The notes under the pieces: generated by a model
What the model saw: the letters and a program-made list of their open reading frames with translations, nothing else
Databases searched by the model: none
What the model was told of the DNA's origin: nothing
Assembly: GCA_003228875.1 (NCBI GenBank)
Contig: QIGK01000141.1
Coordinates: 1-64,000, forward strand
Length of the DNA: 64,000 nucleotides
Direction: 5' to 3'
From: Rhodobacterales bacterium
GTDB lineage: Bacteria; Pseudomonadota; Alphaproteobacteria; Rhodobacterales; Rhodobacteraceae
In this document: positions 44,209 through 52,428 of the stretch, one piece after another
Layout: each line of letters starts with the position of its first letter
Position numbering within the stretch: position 1 is the stretch's first letter
Program-made: the position numbers and the translations under genes

Positions 44209-45399
44209 ATGGCCGCTGATAAAAATCGCTTTAACTGGCAAGACCCGTTTCTTTTGGAAAGCCAGCTAAGTGAGGAAAACCGCATGATCCGCGACGCAGC
44301 AGCGGCCTATGCGGCGGACAAATTAGCCCCAAAAGTCACCCAAGCTTACCGCGACGAGGCCATGGATCCAACCATTTTTGCCGAAATGGGCGCGCAAGGC
44401 CTGCTGGGTGTCACGGTGCCTGAACAATATGGCGGTGTTGGTGCCAGTTACGTTGATTACGGGCTGGTAGCGCGTGAAATTGAACGCATAGACAGCGGGT
44501 ATCGTTCGATGATGTCGGTGCAAAGCAGCCTCGTGATCTATCCAATCTTTGCATACGGCTCCGAAGAACAACGCCAGAAATATCTGCCAAAGCTGGTCTC
44601 GGGCGAATATATCGGCTGTTTCGGCCTGACCGAACCCGATGCCGGTTCCGACCCCAACGGCATGAAAACCACCGCCAAATCGGTGGATGGCGGTTATGTG
44701 TTGAATGGCTCCAAAACATGGATTTCCAATTCGCCGATGGCTGATATTTTTGTGGTCTGGGCCAAATCCGATGCGCATGGTGGCAAAATCAAAGGTTTTG
44801 TGCTGGAAAAAGGCACCAAAGGCCTTTCAGCCCCAAAAATTAACGGAAAATTATCCCTGCGCGCCTCGACCACCGGCGAAATTGTCATGAATAATGTCGA
44901 GGTATCCAAAGACGCCCTGCTGCCAGACGCATCCGGCCTATCCGGCCCGTTTGGCTGCTTGAACCGCGCGCGATACGGCATTGCATGGGGCGTCATGGGC
45001 GCAGCCGAGGCTTGCTGGCATGCCGCATTACAATACGGGCTAGACCGCCACCAATTTGGCCGCCCATTGGCCAACACCCAACTATACCAGAAAAAACTGG
45101 CCGATATGCAAACCGAAATCAGCCTTGGCCTGCAAGCTGCCTTGCGGGTCGGGCAATTGTTTGACGCAGGCCAAATGGCCCCCGAAATGATTTCCCTGAT
45201 CAAACGCAATAATTGTGGCAAAGCGCTGGACATCGCCCGTCACGCCCGCGACATGCATGGCGGCAACGGTATTTCCGACGAATTTGTAGTGATGCGCCAT
45301 ATGGTTAACCTCGAAACCGTGAATACCTATGAGGGCACCCATGATGTCCACGCCCTTATTCTTGGCCGTGCCCAAACCGGCCTTCAGGCGTTTTTCTAG
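44209..45399 (+). CDS. gcdH: Glutaryl-CoA dehydrogenase
   Basis: A 396-residue acyl-CoA dehydrogenase. Typical segments are [70 protein letters not shown] and [20 protein letters not shown]. The catalytic glutamate is Glu375 in [20 protein letters not shown], a GcdH-type C-terminus. It oxidises and decarboxylates glutaryl-CoA to crotonyl-CoA in lysine/tryptophan catabolism. Its stop is followed immediately by the CoA-transferase ATG. Confidence 0.95.
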   Translation: MAADKNRFNWQDPFLLESQLSEENRMIRDAAAAYAADKLAPKVTQAYRDEAMDPTIFAEMGAQGLLGVTVPEQYGGVGASYVDYGLVAREIERIDSGYRSMMSVQSSLVIYPIFAYGSEEQRQKYLPKLVSGEYIGCFGLTEPDAGSDPNGMKTTAKSVDGGYVLNGSKTWISNSPMADIFVVWAKSDAHGGKIKGFVLEKGTKGLSAPKINGKLSLRASTTGEIVMNNVEVSKDALLPDASGLSGPFGCLNRARYGIAWGVMGAAEACWHAALQYGLDRHQFGRPLANTQLYQKKLADMQTEISLGLQAALRVGQLFDAGQMAPEMISLIKRNNCGKALDIARHARDMHGGNGISDEFVVMRHMVNLETVNTYEGTHDVHALILGRAQTGLQAFF

Positions 45400-46557
45400 A
45401 TGGATGCGCCGCTAAAAGGCCTAAAAGTGTTGGAAATGGCCCGCATTCTGGCTGGCCCATGGATCGGCCAGACCTTGGCAGACCTTGGTGCCGAGGTCAT
45501 CAAAATCGAAAGCCCGCAAGGCGATGATACCCGCAAATGGGGGCCACCTTTTGTGAAAGGCGATAGCGGCGATGCAGCTTATTTCCATGCCTGCAATCGC
45601 GGCAAAAAATCAGTAATCGTTGATTTTTCCAAACCTGAGGGGCAGGAAATCATCAAAAAACTGGCCAAGCAATCCGATGTTTTCATTGAGAATTTCAAGC
45701 TGGATGGCCTGAAAAAATACGGGCTAGATTATGCCAGCCTGAAAAATATCAACCCAAAACTGGTCTATTGCTCGATCACCGGTTTCGGGCAAACCGGCTC
45801 TTATGCCCATCGCCCGGGCTATGATTTTATCATTCAAGGCATGTCGGGCATGATGGACTTAACCGGTGAACCCGATGGTCCCCCGCAAAAACCGGGCGTG
45901 GCGATTGCCGATATTTTCACCGGTCTTTACGGGGTAATCGCCATTCAGGCGGCGCTGGCCCAGCGGGCAAATACCGGCAAAGGCCAGCACATAGATATGG
46001 CGCTTTATGACAGTATGGTGGCAATTATGGCTAATCAGGCGCAGGGGTTTCTGGCCACAGGTCAGGTGCCAAAGCGCATGGGAAACGCCCATCCCAGCAT
46101 TGTGCCTTATCAGGTTTTTCCTGCCTCGGACGGCCATTTAATCATTGCTGCGGGTAATGACGGGCAGTTTATAAAATTATGTGAAGCGCTTGAAATTGCA
46201 GAGATTTCGGCTAACGCGAGTTACAAAACCAACAGCGCACGGGTGAAAAACCGCGCTGCACTGGTGGAAATATTATCGGCAAAAACTAGTCAGGTAAGCC
46301 GTGATAATCTGTTGGTATTGCTGGAAAAATCTGGCGTTCCAGTCGGGTCGATCAACACAATCAAAGATGTGTTTGACGATCCGCAAATCATCCATCGCGG
46401 CATGGAGATCGGGTTTGAAAACGGCCCAACATCCGGCATCCGCAGTCCGATGGTTTTTTCCGATGCAGAGCTGAATTTGACACGCCCCGCGCCGTTACTC
46501 GGCCAGCATACGGATGAGGTTTTGGCGACACTATTAGCAACGCCCAAACCGGAGTGA
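45400..46557 (+). CDS. CaiB/BaiF-family CoA-transferase (probable glutarate CoA-transferase)
   Basis: A 385-residue type III CoA-transferase. Family segments include LEMARILAGPWIGQTLADLGAEVIKIESPQGDDTRKWGPPF, NRGKKSVIVDFSKPEGQEIIKKL and SITGFGQTGSYAHRPGYDFIIQGMSG. The likely catalytic Asp171 is in VAIADIFTG. Immediate linkage to gcdH with no gap suggests it activates glutarate using succinyl-CoA, as in the human SUGCT enzyme, but substrate specificity in this family cannot be read directly. Confidence 0.88.
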   Translation: MDAPLKGLKVLEMARILAGPWIGQTLADLGAEVIKIESPQGDDTRKWGPPFVKGDSGDAAYFHACNRGKKSVIVDFSKPEGQEIIKKLAKQSDVFIENFKLDGLKKYGLDYASLKNINPKLVYCSITGFGQTGSYAHRPGYDFIIQGMSGMMDLTGEPDGPPQKPGVAIADIFTGLYGVIAIQAALAQRANTGKGQHIDMALYDSMVAIMANQAQGFLATGQVPKRMGNAHPSIVPYQVFPASDGHLIIAAGNDGQFIKLCEALEIAEISANASYKTNSARVKNRAALVEILSAKTSQVSRDNLLVLLEKSGVPVGSINTIKDVFDDPQIIHRGMEIGFENGPTSGIRSPMVFSDAELNLTRPAPLLGQHTDEVLATLLATPKPE

Positions 46558-46566
46558 AACAATAAC

Positions 46567-46998
46567 TTAACGCGCGATTTTGGTTGAAAGGATAATCGAA
46601 GACATGGTCTGCTCCACCCCATCCAGATTGCCGATTATGTCTATCACCTGATCCAGTTTTGCCATGGAAGCAGCCGCCAAAACACCGGCCATATCAAAGA
46701 CCCCGCTGATCGAATAAAGCGCGGTAACCTCTGGCATATCTTCCAATTCGTATTCTAACTGCGCGCGCATATTTGGCGGAAATTTAAGCATGATCAACGC
46801 CCGCACTCGATTTTCCAGATATTGGTCGGATAAAACCACAGTATATCCCTCAATCGCGCCGCTATCTTCCAGCTTGGTTAACCGTTGCTGAATCGCGGCC
46901 CGTGACACGCCCATCTGCCGCGCCAAAACCGAAAGCGGCTTTCGGCCATCTCGGCGCAACGCCTCAATTAGGATTTCGTCCTTATCTGTCAATTTCAT
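46567..46998 (-). CDS. Lrp/AsnC-family regulator divergent from saccharopine dehydrogenase-like gene
   Basis: A 143-residue Lrp-type regulator. HTH in LARQMGVSRAAIQQRLTKLEDSGAIEGYTVVL (about residues 25-58), then a RAM effector domain ending DIIGNLDGVEQTMSSIILSTKIAR. I chose the ATG at 46998 (MKLTDKDEIL) because AGGGTT precedes it; an in-frame ATG at 47013 is possible. It probably senses an amino acid, such as lysine by context, and controls the divergent dehydrogenase. Confidence 0.85.
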   Translation of the reverse strand: MKLTDKDEILIEALRRDGRKPLSVLARQMGVSRAAIQQRLTKLEDSGAIEGYTVVLSDQYLENRVRALIMLKFPPNMRAQLEYELEDMPEVTALYSISGVFDMAGVLAAASMAKLDQVIDIIGNLDGVEQTMSSIILSTKIAR

Positions 46999-47044
46999 TT
47001 TTAACCCTATCATTTTTACTTTTTATACCATCGATAGTTTAATT

Positions 47045-47089
47045 TTTACATAAAAACCGATAGATTTGATATGTTGAATTTCATGTAAA
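47045..47089. promoter_or_regulatory. Inverted repeat TTTACAT...ATGTAAA in the Lrp / dehydrogenase gap
   Basis: Perfect 7-bp arms at 47045-47051 and 47083-47089, with 31 bp between, fill most of the gap upstream of the rightward gene. An additional CATCGATAG / CCGATAG pair lies nearby. Lrp-family proteins bind such spaced AT-rich dyads; assignment rests on position. Confidence 0.4.
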
Positions 47090-47125
47090 TTAGCAGATAC
47101 TCTTTTAAAACCGAAAGGGTATCCC

Positions 47126-48187
47126 ATGAGTTTCAACAAAATCGCAGTTCTTGGCCTTGGCAAGGTCGGCACGCTTGCAGCCAAGCTTTTGCACGAATCA
47201 GGCTTTGAAGTTACCGGCCATGATATACAACCCCATCGCGAAAACCTGCCCTTTCCCGTCAAATCCGGAAAAGCCATAACAAAAGCCGCGCTCGATGTTG
47301 AATTTCAACAAGTTGACGCGGTGCTTTCCTGCCTTCCGTTTCATCTGAATGTTGAGGTCGCCATTGCCGCGCATGCGGCAGGAATTCATTATTTTGACCT
47401 GACCGAAGATGTGCCAACCACCGAAGCCATCATTAAATTATCCAAAACTTCTAAAGGCTTAATGGCCCCGCAATGCGGTTTGGCCCCCGGGTTTATTGGC
47501 ATTATTGGCGCCAATCATATTGAAAAGTTTGACATTTGCCGGTCGGTTCGAATGCGGGTCGGGGCTTTGCCGCAACACCCGACGGGTTTGATGGGGTATG
47601 CTTTTAATTGGTCGCCAGAGGGTGTTGTGAACGAATATCTCAATGACTGCGAAGTCATTGAGGAAGGGCAGCGAAAATGGTTATCCTCCATGGAATGGTT
47701 GGAGGATATATACATTGACGGCATGAGGCTGGAGGCATTCACAACCTCGGGTGGCCTTGGCACCATGTGTGAAACCTATCATGGCAAAGTTGCAAATATC
47801 GACTATAAAACAATGCGTTACCCGGGTCATGCCAAGCTGATGAATTTCTTTTTCCATGAGCTTTTGATGCGCGAAAACCGCGAAGAGGCTGGGCGAATTC
47901 TGGTCAACGCCAAACCGCCGGTTTCAGATGACGTGGTCTATATCCATGTGGCCTCAGAGGGCGAAATTGACGGGCGTTTACAGCGAAAAGAGTTTGTTCG
48001 CAGCTATCGGCCGGTTGTGGTGGCCGGTGGCAAACAAACCGCCATCGCATGGACAACCGCTGGCTCAGTGGTGGCAATCATTGAACTGGTTCGCAGCCAA
48101 AAATTGCCAAATTCAGGTTTTTTGAAACAGGAAGACGTTGATCTCAACAGCTTCCTGTCCACAAAAACTGGTAGGCTATATGCCTGA
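47126..48187 (+). CDS. Saccharopine dehydrogenase-like oxidoreductase
   Basis: A 353-residue enzyme with an N-terminal Rossmann fold (KIAVLGLGKVGTLAAKLLHESGFEVTGHDI, residues 5-34). The body is typical of saccharopine dehydrogenase/LYS9-type proteins (LMAPQCGLAPGFIGIIGANHIEKFD, FTTSGGLGTMCETYHGKVANIDYKTMRYPGHAKLMNFF). It probably acts in lysine breakdown through saccharopine toward aminoadipate and glutaryl-CoA, which fits the adjacent gcdH and CoA-transferase genes. No lysine-ketoglutarate reductase is visible here. It starts with ATG at 47126 after AAAGGGT. Confidence 0.85.
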   Translation: MSFNKIAVLGLGKVGTLAAKLLHESGFEVTGHDIQPHRENLPFPVKSGKAITKAALDVEFQQVDAVLSCLPFHLNVEVAIAAHAAGIHYFDLTEDVPTTEAIIKLSKTSKGLMAPQCGLAPGFIGIIGANHIEKFDICRSVRMRVGALPQHPTGLMGYAFNWSPEGVVNEYLNDCEVIEEGQRKWLSSMEWLEDIYIDGMRLEAFTTSGGLGTMCETYHGKVANIDYKTMRYPGHAKLMNFFFHELLMRENREEAGRILVNAKPPVSDDVVYIHVASEGEIDGRLQRKEFVRSYRPVVVAGGKQTAIAWTTAGSVVAIIELVRSQKLPNSGFLKQEDVDLNSFLSTKTGRLYA

Positions 48188-48214
48188 AATTACAGGCTAA
48201 ATCCCCACCGTTTG

Positions 48215-48463
48215 TTACCTGTTAACCGCCGTTGCAATATTGCGCAATGTTGGCACAATTTTTTTCAACGGGGCCTGAACGTCGTCGTCGGTATCGGGCA
48301 AAAACCCCTGCGAAGAAATCACCCGCCATTGTTTGTGTTCAGCCAATAACCCCAGATCCTTTGCAACCAAAGGCAACGCAGTGCCAACTCCGCGAATATC
48401 TTTGCTCCAAAAATCGTTAAATTCGGTTTTGGTTTTGATGGTTTTGATGCCTTTGGTAATCAT
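48215..48463 (-). CDS. Small hypothetical protein (82 residues)
   Basis: An unrecognised soluble 82-residue frame. It has a basic start (MITKGIKTIKTKTEFNDFW), a middle LPLVAKDLGLLAEHKQWRVISSQGF and an ordered-looking C-terminal helix (LKKIVPTLRNIATAVNR). A weak ribosome site (TTTGGA) precedes the ATG. It converges on the dehydrogenase gene with a 27-bp gap. No signal, membrane helix or known motif is seen. Confidence 0.45.
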   Translation of the reverse strand: MITKGIKTIKTKTEFNDFWSKDIRGVGTALPLVAKDLGLLAEHKQWRVISSQGFLPDTDDDVQAPLKKIVPTLRNIATAVNR

Positions 48464-48518
48464 TCCAAACCAATCCTAAACCCCCATGGTTTTATAAAAA
48501 TATGACAATTCAAGCCGT

Positions 48519-48683
48519 ATGAAACCATCGGGAAATTACAACCGCATGATTGACGTGATGGAGGAGCTGGTGAAGGTTACTTTTCTGACGCGAAATATCA
48601 AATACCATCTGGTTGAGCGATATTCCGAAAGGGCAGAATCAGGCGCGGCGCTCCTCGCTAGGGTTACTGAAAAAGCCGGTTGA
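48519..48683 (+). CDS. Very small hypothetical protein (54 residues)
   Basis: A 54-codon frame with a coding-like amino-acid mix (MKPSGNYNRMIDVMEELVK...RYSERAESGAALLARV). No strong ribosome site precedes it, and it is diverged from the 82-residue frame by 55 bp. It may be a real microprotein or a fragment of a decayed gene. Nothing recognisable. Confidence 0.25.
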   Translation: MKPSGNYNRMIDVMEELVKVTFLTRNIKYHLVERYSERAESGAALLARVTEKAG

Positions 48684-48764
48684 GCCGAGCGCAATTAGTT
48701 TAACGAAACTCTGGCTTCGGCTTGACCATCAGGCTGCGTTGAAATAAGAATTGCGCACCACAGA

Positions 48765-48838
48765 GCGGGCGTTGTGTAATGGTAAGACCTCAGCCTTCCA
48801 AGCTGATGACACGGGTTCGATTCCCGTCGCCCGCTCCA
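48765..48838 (+). tRNA. tRNA-Gly (anticodon TCC)
   Basis: A complete 74-nt cloverleaf including an encoded CCA. The acceptor arm GCGGGCG (48765-48771) pairs with CGCCCGC (48828-48834), the anticodon loop CTTCCAA has TCC at 48797-48799, and the T arm GGGTTCGATTCCC is canonical. It decodes GGA/GGG. Confidence 0.97.
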
Positions 48839-48860
48839 CTATATACTCTCACGGTGCGCA

Positions 48861-48915
48861 GCACCTCCGATGGGGCGGCCTGTACCGGCCGAGGTGCAGT
48901 CGCACCTTTGGGTGC
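48861..48915. repeat. Two GC-rich palindromes downstream of tRNA-Gly
   Basis: Arms GCACCTC (48861-48867) and GAGGTGC (48891-48897) enclose an inner GGCC/GGCC stem, giving an 11-bp bulged hairpin. A second hairpin GCACC-TTTG-GGTGC follows at 48902-48915. The GCACC motif recurs in both. They could process or terminate the tRNA transcript or the convergent sulfate gene, or be a dispersed palindromic repeat; there is no T-run. Confidence 0.6.
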
Positions 48916-48950
48916 ATCGGGTCTAGGTTTGTCTTGTTATTTATTCCAGA

Positions 48951-50657
48951 TTACCCGGCAATCAGCCCCAGTTGTTCCAGCTTTAGAATAACCTGATGAG
49001 CGCAATTATCTACGTCAACTTTTTCGGTATCGATCACCAGCTCCGCTTTGGCCGGTGCCTCATAAGGGTCTGAAATACCTGTGAATTCTTTGATTTTCCC
49101 GGCGCGGGCCAGCTTATACAGCCCCTTGCGATCACGGCGTTCGCATTCCTCAAGACTGGTGGCGACATGCACCTCAACAAAAGCGCCAAAGCTCTCAATA
49201 TCTTCGCGCACCGCGCGCCGCGTGGTGGTATAGGGTGCGATGGGCGCGCAAATGGCAATGCCGCCGTTTTTGGTAATTTCGCTAGCCACATACCCAATGC
49301 GGCGGATGTTAAGATCACGATGTTCCTTGGAAAACCCCAGCTCGGAAGACAGGTTTTTACGCACCACATCGCCGTCCAGCAAGGTTACAGGCCGCCCGCC
49401 CATTTCCATTAATTTTACCATCAAAGCATTGGCAATAGTGGATTTTCCAGACCCGGAAAGGCCGGTAAAAAACACAGTAAACCCTTGTTTTGAACGCGCA
49501 GGGCGGGTGCGGCGCAATTCTTCAACCACATTAGGAAAGGAAAACCATTCCGGTATATCCAGCCCTTCAGACAAGCGCCGCCGCAACTCGGTGCCCGAAA
49601 TATTCAGCACAGTCATGCCTTTGGCCACCTCGTCAATGGGTTCATATTGGGCTTTTTCCTGCACATAAACCATGTGCTTGAAATCAACCATCTCGATGCC
49701 CATTTCATCGGCGTGTTCTTTAAACAGGTTTTGCGCCTCATACGGCCCGTAAAAATCCTCACCAGCGGAATTTTTACCCGGCCCCGCATGATCACGGCCA
49801 ATAATAATATGGCTGCACCCGTGGTTTTTGCGAATTAACCCGTGCCACACGGCCTCACGCGGGCCACCCATGCGCATTGCCAGATTCAGCAGGCTAAGCG
49901 AGGTGGTTGAACTGGGGTATTTGTCCAGCACCGCCTCATAACAGCGCACACGGGTGAAATGGTCAATATCGCCGGGTTTGGTCAGCCCGACCACCGGATG
50001 GATCAGCAGATTGGCCTGCGCTTCTTTGGCGGCGCGAAAGGTCAGTTCTTGGTGGGCGCGGTGCAAAGGGTTGCGGGTTTGAAAGGCCACAACCTTGCGC
50101 CAACCCATTTTGCGGAAAAACGCCCGCAGTTCATTGGGCGTGTTGCGCCGCCCGCGATAATCATAATGCACAGGGGCCTGAATGCCGGTGATTGGCCCGC
50201 CCAAATACATATTTCCGGCGGTGTTATGCAGGTAATTCACGGCAGGGTGGGCGCTGTCATCAACCCCAAAAACGTTTTCGGCTTCCAGCGGTTTATTCGG
50301 GGTCCATTTATCGGTGATCGACAGAATGGCCAGAATAACCCCCTCGGCGTCACGCAGGGCGATATCTTGACCCTCAGCAATACCCTCAGCAAATTTTTCC
50401 GAAACGTCCAGATTGATCGGCATGGGCCACAAGGTGCCATCTGCCAGTCGCATGTCTTTGACAACGCTGTTATAATCGCCCTCAGACATGAAACCTTTAA
50501 GCGGGTTAAACCCGCCATTCATCAGCAATTCGAGATCACAGATCTGGCGCGCGGTCAGGTCCCAACTCGGCAGGTCGGTTGCCTCAAATTTCAGCTTTTC
50601 AGCGGAATCGTAAGAAACAAAAAGTTCGGGAACCGGGGAAAGATTTTGCTGCATCAT
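48951..50657 (-). CDS. sat/cysC: Bifunctional ATP sulfurylase / APS kinase
   Basis: A 568-residue fusion that converts sulfate to APS and then PAPS. Residues ~1-385 are a Sat-type sulfurylase with QTRNPLHRAHQE (193-204) and GRDHAGPG (287-294). Residues ~390-568 are an APS kinase with the P-loop GLSGSGKST (399-407), DGDVVRKNL and the lid region FTGISDPYEAPAKAELVIDT. This Sat-CysC order is common in alphaproteobacteria. The start is ambiguous between two adjacent ATGs (50657 or 50654); neither has a strong ribosome site. It lies 138 bp downstream of trxB on the same strand, with a hairpin in the gap. Confidence 0.95.
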   Translation of the reverse strand: MMQQNLSPVPELFVSYDSAEKLKFEATDLPSWDLTARQICDLELLMNGGFNPLKGFMSEGDYNSVVKDMRLADGTLWPMPINLDVSEKFAEGIAEGQDIALRDAEGVILAILSITDKWTPNKPLEAENVFGVDDSAHPAVNYLHNTAGNMYLGGPITGIQAPVHYDYRGRRNTPNELRAFFRKMGWRKVVAFQTRNPLHRAHQELTFRAAKEAQANLLIHPVVGLTKPGDIDHFTRVRCYEAVLDKYPSSTTSLSLLNLAMRMGGPREAVWHGLIRKNHGCSHIIIGRDHAGPGKNSAGEDFYGPYEAQNLFKEHADEMGIEMVDFKHMVYVQEKAQYEPIDEVAKGMTVLNISGTELRRRLSEGLDIPEWFSFPNVVEELRRTRPARSKQGFTVFFTGLSGSGKSTIANALMVKLMEMGGRPVTLLDGDVVRKNLSSELGFSKEHRDLNIRRIGYVASEITKNGGIAICAPIAPYTTTRRAVREDIESFGAFVEVHVATSLEECERRDRKGLYKLARAGKIKEFTGISDPYEAPAKAELVIDTEKVDVDNCAHQVILKLEQLGLIAG

Positions 50658-50750
50658 CTGGAAATTGGCCTGTAAATTGCTGGAAACATGCGACTAACGG
50701 TATTTAACGCGGGCCATCGCAAATGCCAAATGGTTTGTCAAACGCTTAAT

Positions 50751-50781
50751 ACCACTGGCCGCGCAAATACCGGCCAGTGGT
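50751..50781 (-). terminator. Hairpin after trxB
   Basis: A perfect 10-bp stem (ACCACTGGCC 50751-50760, GGCCAGTGGT 50772-50781) with an 11-nt loop lies 15 bp after the trxB stop in the minus direction. The following T-run is weak, so termination may be partial; a TTGACA box for sat/cysC lies just beyond it (minus strand, 50741-50736), although no good -10 follows. Confidence 0.5.
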
Positions 50782-50795
50782 TAAAATTTTACCAA

Positions 50796-51737
50796 TTATT
50801 CGTTCTCAGACAGAAATTTTTCCGCCTCAAGCGCTGCCATACAGCCCATGCCAGCCGATGTCACAGCCTGGCGATAGATATAATCGGTCAGATCACCGGC
50901 TGCAAAAACCCCGGGAATTGTGGTGGCGGTGCTGTCGGGTTTGGTCACCACATAGCCGCCCATATGGGTTTCCAGCACATCTTTGACCAGTTCATTCGAC
51001 GGCGTATGGCCGATGGCAATAAACACGCCTTTGCAGGCAATTTCGGTGATTTCGCCGGTTTTAACATGTTTAACCCGCACAGCTTCGACGCCTAACGGGT
51101 CTTCGGTGCCTGTCACTTCGACAAGTTCGTGAAACCAAAGCAGTTCTATTTTTGGGTTATTAAACAAGCGGTTCTGCAAGATTTTTTCGGCGCGCAATTC
51201 ATCACGACGATGTATTAACGTAACTTTGGAGGCAAATTTGGTCAGAAACAGCGCTTCTTCAACAGCCGTATTCCCGCCGCCAACCACAACGATTTCCTGC
51301 CCCCGATAAAAGAACCCATCGCAAGTGGCACAGGCCGAAACGCCAAACCCTTTAAATTTTTGCTCCGAATCCAGCCCTAACCATTGCGCCTGCGCGCCGG
51401 TGGCAAAAATCACCGCATCAGCGGTATAGGTGGTGCCACTTTCGCCAATCGCTGTGAATGGCCGGTTTGAGAGATCAACGCTGGCGATATGATCACCGAT
51501 TATTTCGGTGCCTGCCGCGCGCGCATGATCCTCCATCTCTAACATTAAATCCGGCCCTTGCACTTCTTTACGTGACGGCCAGTTTTCAACTTCTGTCGTT
51601 ATGGTTAACTGCCCGCCGGGTTCCATGCCCTGAACCAAAATTGGGTTAAGCATGGCGCGCGAACCGTATATGCCTGCTGTATACCCCGCAGGGCCGGAGC
51701 CAATGATCAGCAATTTGGTGTGTTTGGAATCGGACAT
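50796..51737 (-). CDS. trxB: Thioredoxin reductase
   Basis: A 313-residue NADPH-dependent flavoenzyme. FAD-binding GSGPAG at 13-18, redox Cys136-x2-Cys139 in CATCDG, NADPH-binding GGGNTAVEEA at 153-162 and the C-terminal FAAGDLTDYIYRQAVTSAGMGCMAA are all visible. It keeps thioredoxin reduced. It is divergent from an Lrp-family gene, a pairing I recall as common in Rhodobacterales. Confidence 0.97.
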   Translation of the reverse strand: MSDSKHTKLLIIGSGPAGYTAGIYGSRAMLNPILVQGMEPGGQLTITTEVENWPSRKEVQGPDLMLEMEDHARAAGTEIIGDHIASVDLSNRPFTAIGESGTTYTADAVIFATGAQAQWLGLDSEQKFKGFGVSACATCDGFFYRGQEIVVVGGGNTAVEEALFLTKFASKVTLIHRRDELRAEKILQNRLFNNPKIELLWFHELVEVTGTEDPLGVEAVRVKHVKTGEITEIACKGVFIAIGHTPSNELVKDVLETHMGGYVVTKPDSTATTIPGVFAAGDLTDYIYRQAVTSAGMGCMAALEAEKFLSENE

Positions 51738-51882
51738 GTTTTTTCCTTAAATTGTTTTCCTTAACATAGGCGTTGCGCGCGGCTGATTGAAGACCAGAAT
51801 CCGGTTCTGCACGCCGCCAGTGACATTTTTCTTTAGCCGGATAATTGGATAGTTCGCGAAATAATATTGCGTATCCGCAAGG

Positions 51883-51903
51883 TTTTGCCTAATAAGGGCA
51901 AAA
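51883..51903. promoter_or_regulatory. Palindrome TTTTGCC-N7-GGCAAAA upstream of the Lrp-family gene
   Basis: A perfect 7-bp inverted repeat lies 21 bp upstream of the Lrp-family ATG at 51925 and 145 bp upstream of trxB. Size and position fit autoregulation by the Lrp-type protein. The site is not supported by any experimental data here. Confidence 0.5.
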
Positions 51904-51924
51904 TTGAAGAAGGCGAGCCTCAAA

Positions 51925-52422
51925 ATGTCCATCAGTAAACTTGATCCGATTGATCGTAAAATATTGGCGGAATTACAGGCAGATGGCCGCATGACCAATG
52001 TTGAACTTTCACAACGGGTTGGCATTTCAGCACCGCCCTGCCTGCGCCGCGTGCGTGTGTTGGAAGAAGCAGGCCTGATCAAGGGTTATCATGCTGACGT
52101 TTGCGCCCGCGATCTGGGTTTTGAAGTGCAGGTTTTTGCCATGGTCGGGTTGCACAGCCAGGCCGAAACTGATCTTTCCGCGTTTGAAAACCGAGTTCTG
52201 GATTGGCCCTTGGTGCGTGAATGCCACATGCTGAACGGCGAAATAGATTTCATTTTGAAATGTGTCGCGCCGGATCTGTCGACCTTTCAGAATTTTTTGA
52301 CCGAGGAACTGACCGCGGCAGATAATGTTGCCAGCGTCAAAACCTCATTGGTTATTCGCGGCGCAAAAGACGAACCCGGCGTGCCGTTTTCAATTCTTGA
52401 GGCACGCGCATTGGCGGAATAA
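51925..52422 (+). CDS. Lrp/AsnC-family regulator divergent from trxB
   Basis: A 165-residue Lrp-type regulator. HTH about residues 5-55 (LDPIDRKILAELQADGRMTNVELSQRVGISAPPCLRRVRVLEEAGLIKGYHADV), then a RAM domain with VRECHMLNGEIDFILKCVAPDLSTFQNFLTEELTAADNVASVKTSLVI. I chose ATG 51925 because the family start follows it directly. Likely controls itself and possibly trxB. It converges with pgeF, separated by 6 bp. Confidence 0.9.
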   Translation: MSISKLDPIDRKILAELQADGRMTNVELSQRVGISAPPCLRRVRVLEEAGLIKGYHADVCARDLGFEVQVFAMVGLHSQAETDLSAFENRVLDWPLVRECHMLNGEIDFILKCVAPDLSTFQNFLTEELTAADNVASVKTSLVIRGAKDEPGVPFSILEARALAE

Positions 52423-52428
52423 TCTGCG

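Larger units (their letters stand above)
48188..48764. other. 577-bp region before tRNA-Gly with only small open frames
   Basis: No full-size gene is present. Two small frames with protein-like composition lie in opposite orientation (48215-48463 minus and 48519-48683 plus) and are listed separately. The remainder, including 48684-48764 just before the tRNA, shows nothing recognisable beyond a probable tRNA promoter region. Confidence 0.5.

Noticed and set aside
48861-48915. Possible small regulatory RNA gene
   Set aside because: Hairpins are present but no promoter or T-run supports an independent transcript; kept only as a repeat.
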